From Solea solea (lineage: Eukaryota > Chordata > Actinopteri > Pleuronectiformes > Soleidae), in assembly GCF_958295425.1 (NCBI RefSeq), contig NC_081140.1, positions 10,299,698-10,363,697 on the forward strand: 64,000 nucleotides of DNA, given 5' to 3'. Under the pieces are notes generated by a model. It did not search any database. It saw only the letters and a program-made list of their open reading frames with translations, and was not told the DNA's origin. Of this stretch, positions 23,854 through 36,246 are shown piece by piece; positions within the stretch are counted from its first letter, which is position 1; each line of letters starts with the position of its first letter. The position numbers and the translations under genes were made by a program.

Positions 23854-26473
23854 GTAAGTCTGCCTTCTGTTTTCTTTTTTCTTTAATTGTGTTGTGGAGC
23901 AGAGCCACAGCTGCAGATCTGGCCTCGCTGTCTCCCCGTTTGCCCTCATCCCGCCCACCGCACATGTGACACAGATCCGCGGCTTTGTTCGCCAAACCAA
24001 GGTGTCAGAATGTGCTCTGCATTTGGGGAGGCCGGCAGTGAATACAGTTGCAAGTCATGGAATGTCATTGTTTGCTTTTTACTGGACAACAACAATGTGA
24101 GACAGAGAAACAGAGGCTTCATTAGTTAGAAACCGCGGTGGTGCTTTCAGCCTTTGTAGCTGGTGGCGGGTCGCCACTGTGTGGATGTGCATTGTGGGCG
24201 CGAGTCGAGGCTTTGCGATGCCGTGCCAGATGTGAAGCTAAGGGGGTTGAAAAGGTGAGTGACGGTGGACGACATCCGAATCTGTTGGAACAGGAAAGCT
24301 GTTTGACACATTTAACATTTAACTCTGAGGAGATCAATGTCATACACCAGTGGGATGGACCTTTGATGACATCTTCAGTCAATATTGCACATTTCACATC
24401 TATTCATAACTTCCCTGGTTGTATTCATTCATTCTAATCTTTATAACAAATGCTGGAGAGTTTATTTCTGTAGCGATTCTGTCGATGGATGTTGGCTTTG
24501 TATGTTTTTATGTGTACATGAGTTTACATGATTGTTCTATGTGGTGTTTGGTGGCACTTTTGCTATGAAGCCGTAGCCCTGGAAGCCTTTTTGTTGTGTA
24601 GGTGTGTTGTTTGCTCAGCCATCAAGAGTTCTGATTGTTTGACTCTGTGATTGTGGTGTTTGTGTATCTGCTTTGGTATGATCGTTGTGCAAAGTCATGC
24701 GTGTCAGGTGAGGAGCAGGCTGAACTGCGTGTGAACCACTAGGAGTCGCTGTACTCAGAATATGGTTGATTTTCTCACAGTGGATGGACTCTATATTGTG
24801 GTTTGAACAGTAGTTTTCTCCTTTTCAACTCAGTTCAGTGTTTGTTTTTCTGATGCAGCATTAAAAAAAAACCCCACTTAATTCACTTTGTTGATGAGTG
24901 CTGTTGTACACAGTTTGCAATAACACATATTTCCTGGTGCTGAGTGTGATGGGACAGGAAGGCGGCCATGAGGCCAAATTATGCTGCTTTTTTGTTGTCA
25001 CCATTTACACACAAGGCAGCATTTATGACTGCTGGGGTTTGAACGTGTTTAAAACTACAGAAGATCACACATGTGATATTGGAACTCTCTCACTTTGCAT
25101 GAACCCCAAAAGCAAAGTGAAAAGAGGCAGCTCCTTTCTACACGTTGCCTTGTGTCACAGAAAAGACAAAAAAAAAACACAGGACACAGGAAGTTTTAAA
25201 GGATTCATCTAATTAGCCGTGAATAAAAATAGAGCGCTTGCTAATGGATTTTAATCATCCTGATATCAATCTGTCAGGAGCCGTGACAAGACAAATTATT
25301 CTCATATCTATCATAATTCATGTATTTTTAAGTAAGATAATATTAATCCATCCCTGCCTTGCCTCTACTCTACTGTTGTGTATTCTTACTGCACCTGTAA
25401 GTTGATCTTGAGGAGAATAACGTGACAGGACCCGATGGTGTCCTTAATAATGGCTGTTACAATACAGTCGCTCTGCTGCTGAACCGTCCAACATTGTACT
25501 TCCTGCCTTCTTTGCCTTCTTCTAATGTCCACATTGCTCGCGCCTCTTTCTCTGTTACTGGATTATCGATCACCGTCTGTGGTTTGAGACGAAAGCTTCC
25601 AGAGATGGAGGTCAGCATAATCTGATCCCACTCTTTACTCTGTGCAGGAGCCTCAGAAGAGCACGGATCTTACCTATTGAGTAAATGATACTTGGGGGAA
25701 AATGGATGAGTTTGCTATTTCTTGTTCCAGTTGACTTTCAAGCCAGGGAAGGATACGTCAGTGCAGTCATGTCCAATTAGACCACAGATAATATACAGTG
25801 TTGTGGGAGGTTTCTTCAATGAGACATGTTTATTAAAATCTTTTCTATATCTTTTAACTTATATGTGTTCTTATATAGTTAGTATTTATTCACTTCATTT
25901 AGTTGAAATAAAAACGCTTGACTGTAAATGATGCTGCACATTCTTGATAACTAAATTTTCATTTAAAGTTTTCCACAGAAGATTAAGTGTTTATAGTCTC
26001 AGAATTGAAACAGAATTTTTGACAGTATTTAGAATTCTGCTGTCAAAAGTCTTAGTAAATACAAATGATCGACATCTCTATGCTGTCTAGATGAAATATG
26101 CAGATTCTAAGAATTCTGTCTTGACAACTGAGTTTTTGACAGCACTTTGAAATCTGTCTTTCCATGCATGGAGAGCTCATATTCTGCCCCCTGGTGGTTT
26201 GCTCAGTCAAACGCACTCACTCTGTATGGAGCTGAGTGTGTCCGATGATGCGAAATGCTGATGCAAATGTCTGTTACATCTGCTCAGTAATGCAGAGCTG
26301 CTTGTCCCCTAATCTTATTCTAGATCGCCTAATCTCAGGAATCATCCGTGTCGTTACAAATCAGTGCATCCAAATGGCTGTGATGATCAAGACTATAATG
26401 AATTTGGGTCATGGACGTAGCTCTGCGAGATACAATGATTGCATGACATCGCTGGCATCCTTTCCCTGTAATC

Positions 26474-26500
<27 letters not shown>
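26474..26500. repeat. (TG)n/(CG)n microsatellite
   Basis: A GT run passing into GCGCGC is visible. Confidence 0.9.
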
Positions 26501-26504
<4 letters not shown>

Positions 26505-26579
26505 CCTTCACTGTATTGTTAATGTGGCTTTTCACAAAGACACTGTGATGCTTTAGTTGAGCGACACCAGTGCATGTCT

Positions 26580-26988
26580 GCAGCTTGTAGTGCCGTCAGG
26601 GAGACAGAGGAGGAGGAAGAGGAGGAGGAGAGACGGCTAAAGTGAAGACGAGCAGAGACAGGAAAAGGAGGCTGATAAAGAAGATAGAGCGGGGAGGAAA
26701 GGAGGTGAAGGACCACCCTTATCGAGCATAGTCGTTCTCAGGGAACCTACCAAAGGGACCTTCCCACACACACCATGGCCAGCCAGCCAATCAGAGCCCT
26801 TGCATCCTTGACCCATCCTCCCTCATACAACTGCTCATGCATTGCTCAGCGAAGCTGATGCGAGGTGATATGAGAGGAAGCGAGGCTGCAAAGCTCTTGC
26901 TGCATTTTTGAAACGGAGGGAGTGAAAGGTGTTGGTTTAACGCGAGCGCTGTGAGGAGCTGCAGGCGAGGAGGAGAACAGTGTTGTCG
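26580..26988 (+). promoter_or_regulatory. Candidate internal promoter with CCAAT box
   Basis: A purine-rich GGAGGA tract (26600-26710) precedes a CCAATCA motif (26787-26793) and a GC-richer segment, AACGCGAGCGCTGTGAGG, near 26940. A leader with several short uORFs and a phase-2 donor at 27325 follows. This is promoter-like, but no transcription evidence is available. Confidence 0.35.
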
Positions 26989-27114
26989 ATGCGTCTGGAT
27001 CAGGATGGTGGGATTTCATGGATCAGTCCTGCGGTTTCGGAGCAGACACAGTACATGACAACTGTTGGTCAGTTCCCCACTCGTTTCAGCAACTTTCACT
27101 GTCTGAGATGGTGA
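26989..27114 (+). other. Upstream ORF 1 of the 27-kb candidate leader
   Basis: ATG at 26989 opens 41 codons beginning MRLDQDGGISWISPAV and stops with TGA at 27112. It is the first of three successive short frames before the candidate start at 27267. It has no recognisable family. Confidence 0.3.
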
Positions 27115-27140
27115 CATTATTTTTTCTCTGACTCATTCGA

Positions 27141-27197
27141 ATGTGCTGTATGCAAGAGGAGGAGGACGAGGAGATTTTGTGTGTGGCTTGGAGATGA
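27141..27197 (+). other. Upstream ORF 2 of the 27-kb candidate leader
   Basis: ATG at 27141 opens an 18-codon acidic frame, MCCMQEEEDEEILCVAWR. Its stop at 27195-27197 overlaps the start of the next frame. Confidence 0.3.
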
Positions 27198-27256
27198 TGA
27201 CTAAACCATGTTGGACAAATGACAATCTGACAATCAAACAGCAGGACAGTGATTGA
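27194..27256 (+). other. Upstream ORF 3 of the 27-kb candidate leader
   Basis: Tandem ATGs at 27194 and 27197 open a 20-codon frame ending with TGA at 27254. The overlap ATGATGA with the preceding frame is the arrangement that permits termination-reinitiation. It ends ten bases before the candidate start at 27267. Confidence 0.3.
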
Positions 27257-27266
27257 AGAAGAGGCC

Positions 27267-27325
27267 ATGAGAGCCAGAAGAGAGGCCAGGATGGTGTCTG
27301 CCTGTTCACCATGCACAAAAATAAG
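27267..27325 (+). CDS. gramd1b: Candidate alternative first exon ending in phase 2
   Basis: ATG at 27267, or the stronger-context in-frame ATG at 27291 (A at -3, G at +4), leads to a donor ATAAG|gtcagg. The 59 coding bases leave phase 2, matching the common exon at 56970. The peptide would be basic then cysteine-rich, MRARREARMVSACSPCTKI. A second GT five bases downstream (27331) would break the frame. The promoter-like sequence and leader upstream add some support. I do not recognise the peptide, so this remains a hypothesis. Confidence 0.38.
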
Positions 27326-30300
27326 GTCAGGTCTGATCACTCATACTCGTCACATTACCTTGACTCTCTCATACATTCTCATCATTGTGTCGTCTTGAGT
27401 TCATCCAATTAGTCTGAAGTGCATGGAATGAATATGAAACAGGAACGCTCTCATTAAAAACCTTTAAGTGCAACTGAAACAGGAACATAGAAAGATTAAT
27501 AACAGGCTATTTTCATATATTCTGCAACAATATGTGCTACGATCCGTTTGACTACAGGCTAACTGAAAAGGAAGCTTCTGCCGACCACATGAAATCATAG
27601 ATTCTTCTGTAACTGTACCGTTTACTGTTTGACCATCTGGCCTCTTCCACTGCCCGCATCAGGCTTTTAAATGTCAATTATGTTTGTTTTCGTCAGCATT
27701 TTAACATTGAAAGGTTTGGTGTGTCGGATTCAGTGACTTTGAAGCTCGTAGGAGAATTGGCCTTCAGGTAAAACATGGAGCTAAAAATGCAGCTAATATA
27801 ACGAAAGACTAAATTTAAGACTGCTCAGCAAGGAGAATGTACGACAGTCAAGGAGAATGAAAAAGAATAAAAAGAAAAAGAAAAGAATGAATTTCTTGGA
27901 GATGTACCTGGTTAGTAAACACAATGAAACCAGAGTTGTATGAATAGTACCTTCCACTGCTGACACTGAAGGCCCCTAATGTATCCTCACACTAGACATT
28001 TTGAATGAAATAAATCAGTATCTGTCAGTGTTTCTGAAATAAACCTCATGTGCTCACACAGACACACACATTAGTGTAGGAGGTTGTGTTTTTTTTACCT
28101 GGCCTCTGGGCCTCTTAAATCTCCACTGTGATCTCCGCTCCCTTGGTCCATTAAGGGCAGTTTAGTCAGATTTACTGTGCCTGTCGATGGGGACACAGCA
28201 CAGTCCAGGGACTGCTTTAGCTTAGCTCCCTGTAATGAATATTCCTGGTAGGTATTGCTGTGTTGCCCTCACCTAATTATCTCTTTAGCACCTAAATAAA
28301 TTATAAATGATACTCATTAAGGATCAAAGGAAGGGCTAAAATAAAATGTGAGCACAATTTAACACAATTACAATTATTCTGTTTAGACAATAAAAAGCAG
28401 CTCATTAGCTTCAATGGACAAAGTAATTGTTGGTTTAAAAGTCTGTCTTTTTATTCACCTTTTAAACGGCCAATACAACATCATCCTTTTTCGTTTATTT
28501 TTTTGGGCGATCATTCAATTCACCTATTGTTGACTTTAATCAATACCTTTCGAGGCTTGTTGTGATCTAAAAATACGAGCACACACATGCAACATATGGA
28601 CAAAGCTGAGCGGTGATCAAAAATAACACTTGTGTGTAGTGATATTGGCATTTTGGGTGCTTATCATGTGTCCTGTCATTTTTTAAGAATATTGTGCTGT
28701 CTCTGCTTGATACTACCGCTAATATTCTATACATGTCCGGTTAGAACAAACGGTAGTGTGTTTTACTCATGTTGGAAAAAAAAAAAACTTTTTCCTACAT
28801 TTAGATATACTGAATTAAAAAGAATAAAAGCTTAAAACATTTAAAGAATAAAAAATAAAGCTTGGGAAGCAACACAGTGTAGAATTTCAACCTTCAGATA
28901 ATGTCTCCAAAACTATTTTGATGGTACGTCAACTCGAAACAGGATGAATGTCTGTAAAAATAAGGTAAATAGTTTGCTTGTCATCTATACACGTTCAGTT
29001 GAGCTTGCTGTGTGTCAGGCCGTGTTATTGAAGTCCTCTTGTCCATCTCGTTCCTAAATCAAGTAACTCAAACAATGTGTATAATAACAAAAAATACAGT
29101 CTACCAACTGTAGGGGGAACCAGAGAGCAAATCCACATCGTGTTACTTTAAACAAACATATATATGTCAGTTTGTCAGAGCTGGGAAAATCTAATGTTTG
29201 TATCTAGAAAAAATAATTTTCGGCCAATTCCTGACATCGGACAATGAAGGTGATTCATTAAGTCCGTAGGCTCTGTTTGTCACTGCTACGCCCACTTACC
29301 GTTTTTGTGAAAGGTCTTGTTTTCATGCTGGGTGGACATCTGCCTCACTGTACAGTGGCACTGAGAGATGTGTCATCGTGCACATATGCCATTCCGCTGT
29401 ATAAAAAAACTAAGTACAGCGCTGTCATTGTCTTTCGGCGATCTCCTGTATCTGTGTCCACTGCTGCGTCAGAAATTGTCACCGATTCTGTCACATGTTC
29501 AACACCCACTTAAACTGTCTTATTAGACGAGCATTGGTTTTCACTGAGGTCTGTGAGAAACGGAAGCTGACTTTCGTGCAGTCCATTGTGCGACTCAAGA
29601 GTAATTTGGGACAGGATGAGGAAACCGAACCAGCTAGATCGTATATCCGATGTATTTATTTATTCTTTCCTTCACTTTATAGCCCATAATGTAGGCCCCT
29701 GTGTCTGCATTCAGCAGTCCTCCTCTGCTGGCTAATCATAGGTGTAATTCACATATGTTCATCAGCAAATCAAATACTGCTGATCACACTGAATGTCTTT
29801 ATCTCCGTCATGGGAGGTCGGCGTTGAATGCTTTTACCTTTTCTGCAAAGCTGCACTCTTATCTTACATTTCAGGTCGCATAAATAATCTGTGACCCGTC
29901 TTGTTCCATCACAGACATTATTGATTTTGCCTGTACCTGCTCCAAAGCATGTTTATTACTCAGGCGTTCCTCCATCCTTCTGCAGCTCCCATTTGTGATT
30001 GAGCAGAGCAGTCGGGGTCAATGTTACACATCCCTTATAGCGTTCTCCTCGTGAATAATGAAGACATTTCACATTTATTTTGCTTCTGACAGCAGCATTA
30101 GCTAAATGCCCTTCGGAGTTGATGGGAAATACCTCAGTTTATCAGGTTGTCTGTGCGAGGAAAGTGATGAAATATCTCTTCTGACTTTGAGGTTTCACAT
30201 CATGTAAAAATCAGCAACCTGAACACACACACCTCTCTCTTTCTCTCAACAAAAGGGAGATGCAATTAATCTATATTTGACCAGATATTGCTTAAATTTC

Positions 30301-30329
30301 TGTTATGAAGAAATTAAGCATTAGCGTTA

Positions 30330-30412
30330 AACTGTCTCTGAATGTGGCACCCAAATTTCGTTGTCCACAAAATAACGACAATAAAGGCTATTCTATTCTA
30401 TTCTATTCTAAT
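30330..30412 (+). mobile_element. LINE 3' end with ATTCT tail (L2-like)
   Basis: The sequence 'aatttcgttgtccacaaaa' followed by 'gacaataaaggctattctattctattcta' layout is the typical 3' terminus of fish L2-type LINEs ending in a short microsatellite. Only the tail is present and it encodes nothing. Confidence 0.65.
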
Positions 30413-31275
30413 AATTGCATAAAAACTTCAAATGTATCTACTTTTTTCTTGTCTGTTTTGACGGACAAACACATGATTTCAGGCCAATGTAAAAACAAAC
30501 TTAATGGTCAGAAATACATTTTTTATTTTGCACCAATGCTGTTTTGCAACGCTTCTTCCAGAATCAGGTCACATGAGCTACACAAGGCATGGCATTGGTT
30601 CTCTTCTTCTTTTACGCTTACTGCCACGGCTTTGGTTGGCAACTGTACGCGTAATAAAGCAGAACCAACTAATTGATTATTCAATTAGTTGCCAACTATT
30701 TTAATAAGCGATTTAATTTTAAAAAACTAAAGGCGGTGGAACAGGTGAACAGAACTCAGGGTTTTTATATTGTTACTGTGTTTGAGGAGGAGCTATGTTT
30801 ACTTTGGCTCCGGTGCGTCATCAAGTCATCTTTTTAGAATACGGCTTAAAAAAAAAACTTGTTGTCAGTCTTTACTCCATAATTCTTTAATCCACAGTTG
30901 TAGTATTCCACATCTTCTCATCCACTCTTTTCGAACACATGCGGTGTGTGTAGAGGGGAATCTCCGCAGTCACACTTTATCCTTGATTACCTCTCTGACA
31001 GGCATGAGAATGTGAAGAAGGTGCCGCGCAGCCGGAGAAATAAAGAGGTGGGGGCACTGAGAGTGGGAAGAAAGTGCTCTGACTGGAGAGGCAAATGTAT
31101 TATGAGGAGCCAAAGGAAAATGAATTGATTGAATAGACGGAGGAGTGGTTGAGGGGCCTGTGATCACAGTGATTCATGGATACATGTGGGCGCTCCGTAT
31201 TGAGTCACTGGCGACAGCCGTAACTGGAGTGAATGGACTGCACTCAAGCAAACTCACTAACCCATTACTTTACTT

Positions 31276-31279
<4 letters not shown>

Positions 31280-31306
<27 letters not shown>

Positions 31307-31308
31307 TT
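31280..31308. repeat. (CA)n microsatellite
   Basis: A clean CA run is visible. Confidence 0.95.
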
Positions 31309-31901
31309 TTACATGTAATTGCGAAATGTTGGTCCCTTCGCAGTGAATTATTTAGACTGTGATAAAACAAACCGGCAATGTACAGCATTTTACCATCATG
31401 GCTCATCATGTAAGCACGAGTGCACATCAGCAGTTCTCGGTCCTTTTGATACTGACGCAAATGAAAAGCTTTGGCGAGGGCGAGGAAGAATAGACGATGA
31501 CAAAGACGACATTTCTTTCTTCTTCTTACGCACTCAGACTAGTGCATCATCACGATCAATCCATTTCATGAAAACCTCCTCCAAAAAAACCTGTCATTTA
31601 CTCTTCTCTACCTTCACTGATAGGCCAAGCAAAGGAAGTGGAAGAAACTGATATGGAAACCTCAAAGGTAGGATATAACTCATGCACTCAAAAGACACTC
31701 CACACACACGAGCAGCAATATTATACTGTTGCTTCATACAGCAGAGATAACACGCTTGTGATAGACACCATCCTCCATCCTTCTGCCTATACTCTCCTCA
31801 TAGACTGTGTTTTTTAATAAAAGGTTCTAGTCATCATTAGTGGGGGGGGGGAGAAGAGCCTGCAGGTGATCCATCACATCTGATACTGCTGTGTGCAGAA
31901 C

Positions 31902-31918
31902 GGGGGGGGGGGGGGGGG
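31902..31918. repeat. Poly-G run
   Basis: A homopolymer of about 17 G is visible. A shorter G run lies at about 31843-31851. The lengths may be affected by sequencing error. Confidence 0.9.
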
Positions 31919-33567
31919 CAGCTCCAATATGGTGTACTGCATAAAAAACCTCTCCACTTCTGCTGCTCCTCAGATTTCATTCTGTGTAAGATCCAGGAAA
32001 TAAAGTGCTGCAGCATAAATTTACAGATGTACACTGTCAGCATTGTCTCCTGCAGGAGCACCACAGCCACAGCTTATCTGACATTACAGCCATTTTGGCT
32101 CCAATATGACCCACGTGTTGTCAAGAACACAAGTGCTTAACTTTGGAGTGGTGAACGTGTAGAAAGTGGTTCAACTCCACTGGTTTAACACACCGTGATC
32201 AGTTTGGTTTACGTTTTCTGTGACCCCACTTGGCTTTGACAAAGAGATGTTAAAATGCCCCTAGCAGGTTCTCAGCACTCGGCCTTACCTATGTTGCACA
32301 CCATTCTTTTCAAGATGATTCTAATGTTGTGGTCCACTCAGTTTTATTAATAAGAAGAAAAGGTACTAAAGTGGATCCTCAGAAGGGTTTATAATAATAC
32401 AATCTGAAGCAAACTTTACACACCTCAAATATTCCACATTAGTGTCTCCTCATAGGCAGTAATGTGTGATTACAGGGACGCTGTAGTGTCATTTGTAGTT
32501 TGGTAATGAGCTGTGTGGAAATGTGATTTTGTGGATCCACAGTAGTTAAGACAGGGTGTACTTGGAGCGATTTTTGTGACATTGATGGCTAATTATATTT
32601 ACAGTATAAAAACCTGTCTAATGTACACATAATCGTACAGTTGTGTTACAGGGAAAAAAGAAACTTTCTCTTTTTTTGGCTTTTCTTTTAATAATATTGG
32701 ACAGACACAAACACACTCCAGTGCTGAGAGTTTCTTGTGTTGCCGTTGAATGGATCTTTGAAACAGCCAAAGTAAAATGAATTGGAAGCAGTAATTCAAT
32801 AAAATGAGATACAAACCACTGGTGCAGCGCAACAAAGCAAAGTCAGTTTAGAAAGAGCGTTTCATGACTGTGTGTCTGCTGCAGCAAGAACTTTAGGACA
32901 AGTGCTGAACGCGGTAAAATAAAAACTTGTGATGTTAGGTATAATTCCATTACGATACGCAAAAATACTGTTTTTATTTTCTTTGACCTGTGGCTGTTTT
33001 TGTTCCAGACTGAACACAGTATGAATGTGACGACAGTGAAGCAGTTCGTTGTGCACTCTGTAACATCCTCTCACAAGCTCATTCATTTCTGGACTGTATC
33101 ATTCTGTCCGTCCTGCCAACTGATCGCTTAGAAGACATTGTCACACGGCCAAACTGTTTTTGCTGACCGCTGCTCTGGATCCTCGTGATTCAACCAACCA
33201 ACCAATCAATCAATCAATCAATCAACCCTAAAGAATTGTTGTGTCTGTTAGACGCTGAAGATCTTCTGAGAAGTTACATAAAATGCTTTGTTGTTGTGGA
33301 GACTTACGAGACACTCTCCTCTCTAACATTTCACCGTGTCGGTGAAAAGCAGGGGGTTGAGACTGTGATTCATTTTTTTTTTTACTCTGCCTGTTTCATC
33401 ATTGCAAAGTTGAGGTGTTTGAAAGTCGGAGTCCTTGCTGGGCGCTTGTTGCTTTGTCACTGTAAATGACGTGGATCGTTTGTGAGGCTTAAAATAACAC
33501 AAGAGCCGTCCTTGAAGGCTGTGTGCGTGATAATGGCCTAGCAACCACTGGTAAGCAGATGTAATAT

Positions 33568-33569
<2 letters not shown>

Positions 33570-33606
<37 letters not shown>

Positions 33607-33621
33607 CGAGAGAGAGAGAGA
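33570..33621. repeat. (GT)n-(GA)n compound microsatellite
   Basis: A GT run changes to GAGAGA, directly visible. Confidence 0.95.
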
Positions 33622-34179
33622 CTGAAAACAGCAGGTAAGGTCCACATGTGGCCCTGAAGCAGCATGCTGAGCCGCAGTCAGCTTCAGTGATGGCGGGGTT
33701 GTCACTGTGGCAACAGTCCAGACTGACTAAAGTTTTTTTTTTGTTTTTTACATGGGAGAGGTCTGTCAATATTTCCATCTTTGTATTTCATAAATTCGCC
33801 CATTGTCATATCATTTCACTGCTCTGTACAGCCAAAAGAAAGACTTTCAAGCCTTTGCACAAGTCACAAAGCCACAGAATAATCTAAATTACAATTGAAG
33901 CGAAATGTTATAACTCTTGTGTTTTTAACCCTTAGAAAATAGAGCATTTTAACTGCTTTTTTTCCATTACTATGTTAAAACATAGAGTATATACAAAGAC
34001 TATAAGAATATAGAGGGTCTTATATCCTTTTTTTCAGGCAATCTGAAGAAATTTGGAAATATGTCACAGTTGTGATATAAAATTAATCATAACTTTGACT
34101 CAACTTCACATAAAAAAAACAAATTTTTAAAGCCTGATAATGTGACAAATGGACCAGGATAAGGAGCTGTGTATTATTC

Positions 34180-34328
34180 CCACGGCTCAGTGGTTAACAC
34201 CGTTACCCTGTGTGTAGAGACATCATGGTCACAAGTTCAACTCCACCCCTGGCAGGTTGTACTCAATTCCCTTGTAAATCGCTTTGGATAAAAGTGTCTG
34301 CTAAATGACATGTAACATAAAATAAAGG
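34180..34328 (+). mobile_element. tRNA-derived SINE remnant
   Basis: The 5' part has an A-box-like CGGCTCAGTGGTTAACAC and a B-box-like AGTTCAACTCC at tRNA spacing. The 3' part, ATCGCTTTGGATAAAAGTGT followed by CTGCTAAATGACATGTAA, is the shared tail of fish SINEs and their partner LINEs. It is short and probably inactive. Confidence 0.75.
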
Positions 34329-35662
34329 TTTACAGATGAGCTCATTCTAAATTGTTTGTACTAATAGCATTTTCTGTGCACATGTGAGCAAAGACAAATC
34401 TATTATCTCTTGCACTCAAAAGATAAATAGTAAAAAGTGTTTAAATGTCACTAGTAAACATTCCCCTCAGTGACAGCACATCAGACAGTATTTGCTTCCT
34501 CAGGTGTCGGCAGAAATGCTCACCGAATTTACTTCCATTAGTCTGACATCTGTTGTCACACAGGGTTCAACCTATTGTTTACGTTAATAGATAATAGAGA
34601 TAATCTCAAACTCCATTTCTGTCCTGCCCTCTTTTCCTTTTTTTTTGGTCTAATGTCAGCACACGCTTGACGTCGTTCGTGACACATGGGTGGGCGCTAG
34701 TGATATTTCACTTTTTGGGGTGGACCCAAAATTGAAGGTGATATTTGTTGTCTGCAGGGTTGCCTGTCAAACATAATGTCATTCATCATCCCTGCCTTCA
34801 TCAGACCTTCCCCACACTGCTTTAATGTAGTCAGTGTCAGCTGTTCCACACAGTGGGACGCCTGCACCCGTGTGTTTTCTGCAAAATTTTAAATTTAGTC
34901 AGGCCTCCCACTGAGCTGCTGTCCAGTGTTTGCATCTGTTTCCAAAAGCTTCCATTTCAGATGTTCCATGTTTTCCAGGCTTATCTATTTGTACTGATTC
35001 ATGTGTGTGTGTAATCTAATGTGTTGTATATGTGTTTGCATTGCTGCGTTTTCCCCACTGTGGCCTTGAGAGCATGGATTCTCCAACAGTGGTCAGGTCA
35101 TCAATAAACAAATGGCCAGTGAGTCACGTGATCGCCCATTTCCCTCTCTGATCAGAGGGCGGAGATCAATCTATGGGGCTTAATCCACACAGTGTTACAG
35201 AGAGTCGGGAATGCCGGCCAAGCAGAATGGGATCCAATCACACAAAGCAGTGTAGAGGGATTAATTCAGATTATCTGCCGCTGCTATTCTCAGACACACA
35301 TAAAAACATTTAGTTTAAGGTTCAATAAATCCTGAAAGGGCGTCACAACTACTGGTTTATTGACTAAATAACAATGTACATCTACAATGTAGCATCTCAT
35401 ACCTAAAATATCACTTTTACAACTTCAGGAAACTCAGAGATTTGCATTTCTCTCCGCAGGTTTTCTGGAAAACAGACTGTAAATCACAAGTAAATCATAT
35501 GTGATGGTCTGTGCCACTTTATTCTGTTATTCCATCATTGCATCAGTCAGGACCATGGTCTGGTCAGCAGGTGGCACCAGTGAGAGGAAACGTCTCACTG
35601 ACTGTCTGGCTCTTCTCTGTAGGAGCTGTCCATTCAGCACCACTCTGCTAATGGACATACTC

Positions 35663-35666
<4 letters not shown>

Positions 35667-35704
<38 letters not shown>
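35667..35704. repeat. (CA)n microsatellite
   Basis: A clean CA run is visible. Confidence 0.95.
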
Positions 35705-35709
<5 letters not shown>

Positions 35710-36204
35710 TAGATGAGCAAAAGAAAATCCATTAATAGATGAGTTAAAATTTGATGATGATGTGTAAGCATATTAATTTTTTTTTTTGATTGACTCTTTC
35801 ATTTGCATTTTTCAATTATTAAGGTGATAGATGTACCCATAAAACAATTTTGCAATGCAGAAAAAAAATCTGCTCTTGCATTACAGCCTTACTGGCAGAT
35901 TTAAAATGTCCATTATATAAAATAATATATAATATCATCAAGTAATTAGTTGGTTAGTTTGACTGCTTTGTGTCAATGGCCTTTCTGCATGTTCCCCAAT
36001 AAGGCAATTTATAAGGTATTCTTTTTTTCCCCTTTACTCTCTTTTTCCACTATGAAATCTGTATTACTCCTTAGTGGACACCAGATGGACTCTCTGTACG
36101 ATGACTTACTGTTGTCTTGCTTGACTGAAGCTCAGGCTGCAGCACTCACTGTTTCACCCAGAGAAGAGATTATAGTGCTTTCATATATTTGCTTCTTTTC
36201 CTCT

Positions 36205-36246
36205 CTCCTCTTCCCTCTCTCTCTGTCTCTCTCTCTCTCTCTCTCT
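36205..36246. repeat. (CT)n microsatellite
   Basis: A CT run with a few interruptions is visible. Confidence 0.9.

Noticed and set aside
24160..24254. Exon-like segment with acceptor TTTGTAG and donor AAG|gtgagt
   Set aside because: It is 95 nt, so it would break the phase-2 frame, and its peptide is not recognisable.
31624..31667. Exon-like 44-nt segment with acceptor CTGATAG and donor AAG|gtagga
   Set aside because: In the required phase it contains a stop codon. A phase 0 to 2 reading would need an unseen partner exon.
33323..33778. Minus-strand frame of 151 codons
   Set aside because: It reads through the GT/GA microsatellite as His-Thr repeats and has no recognisable domain.
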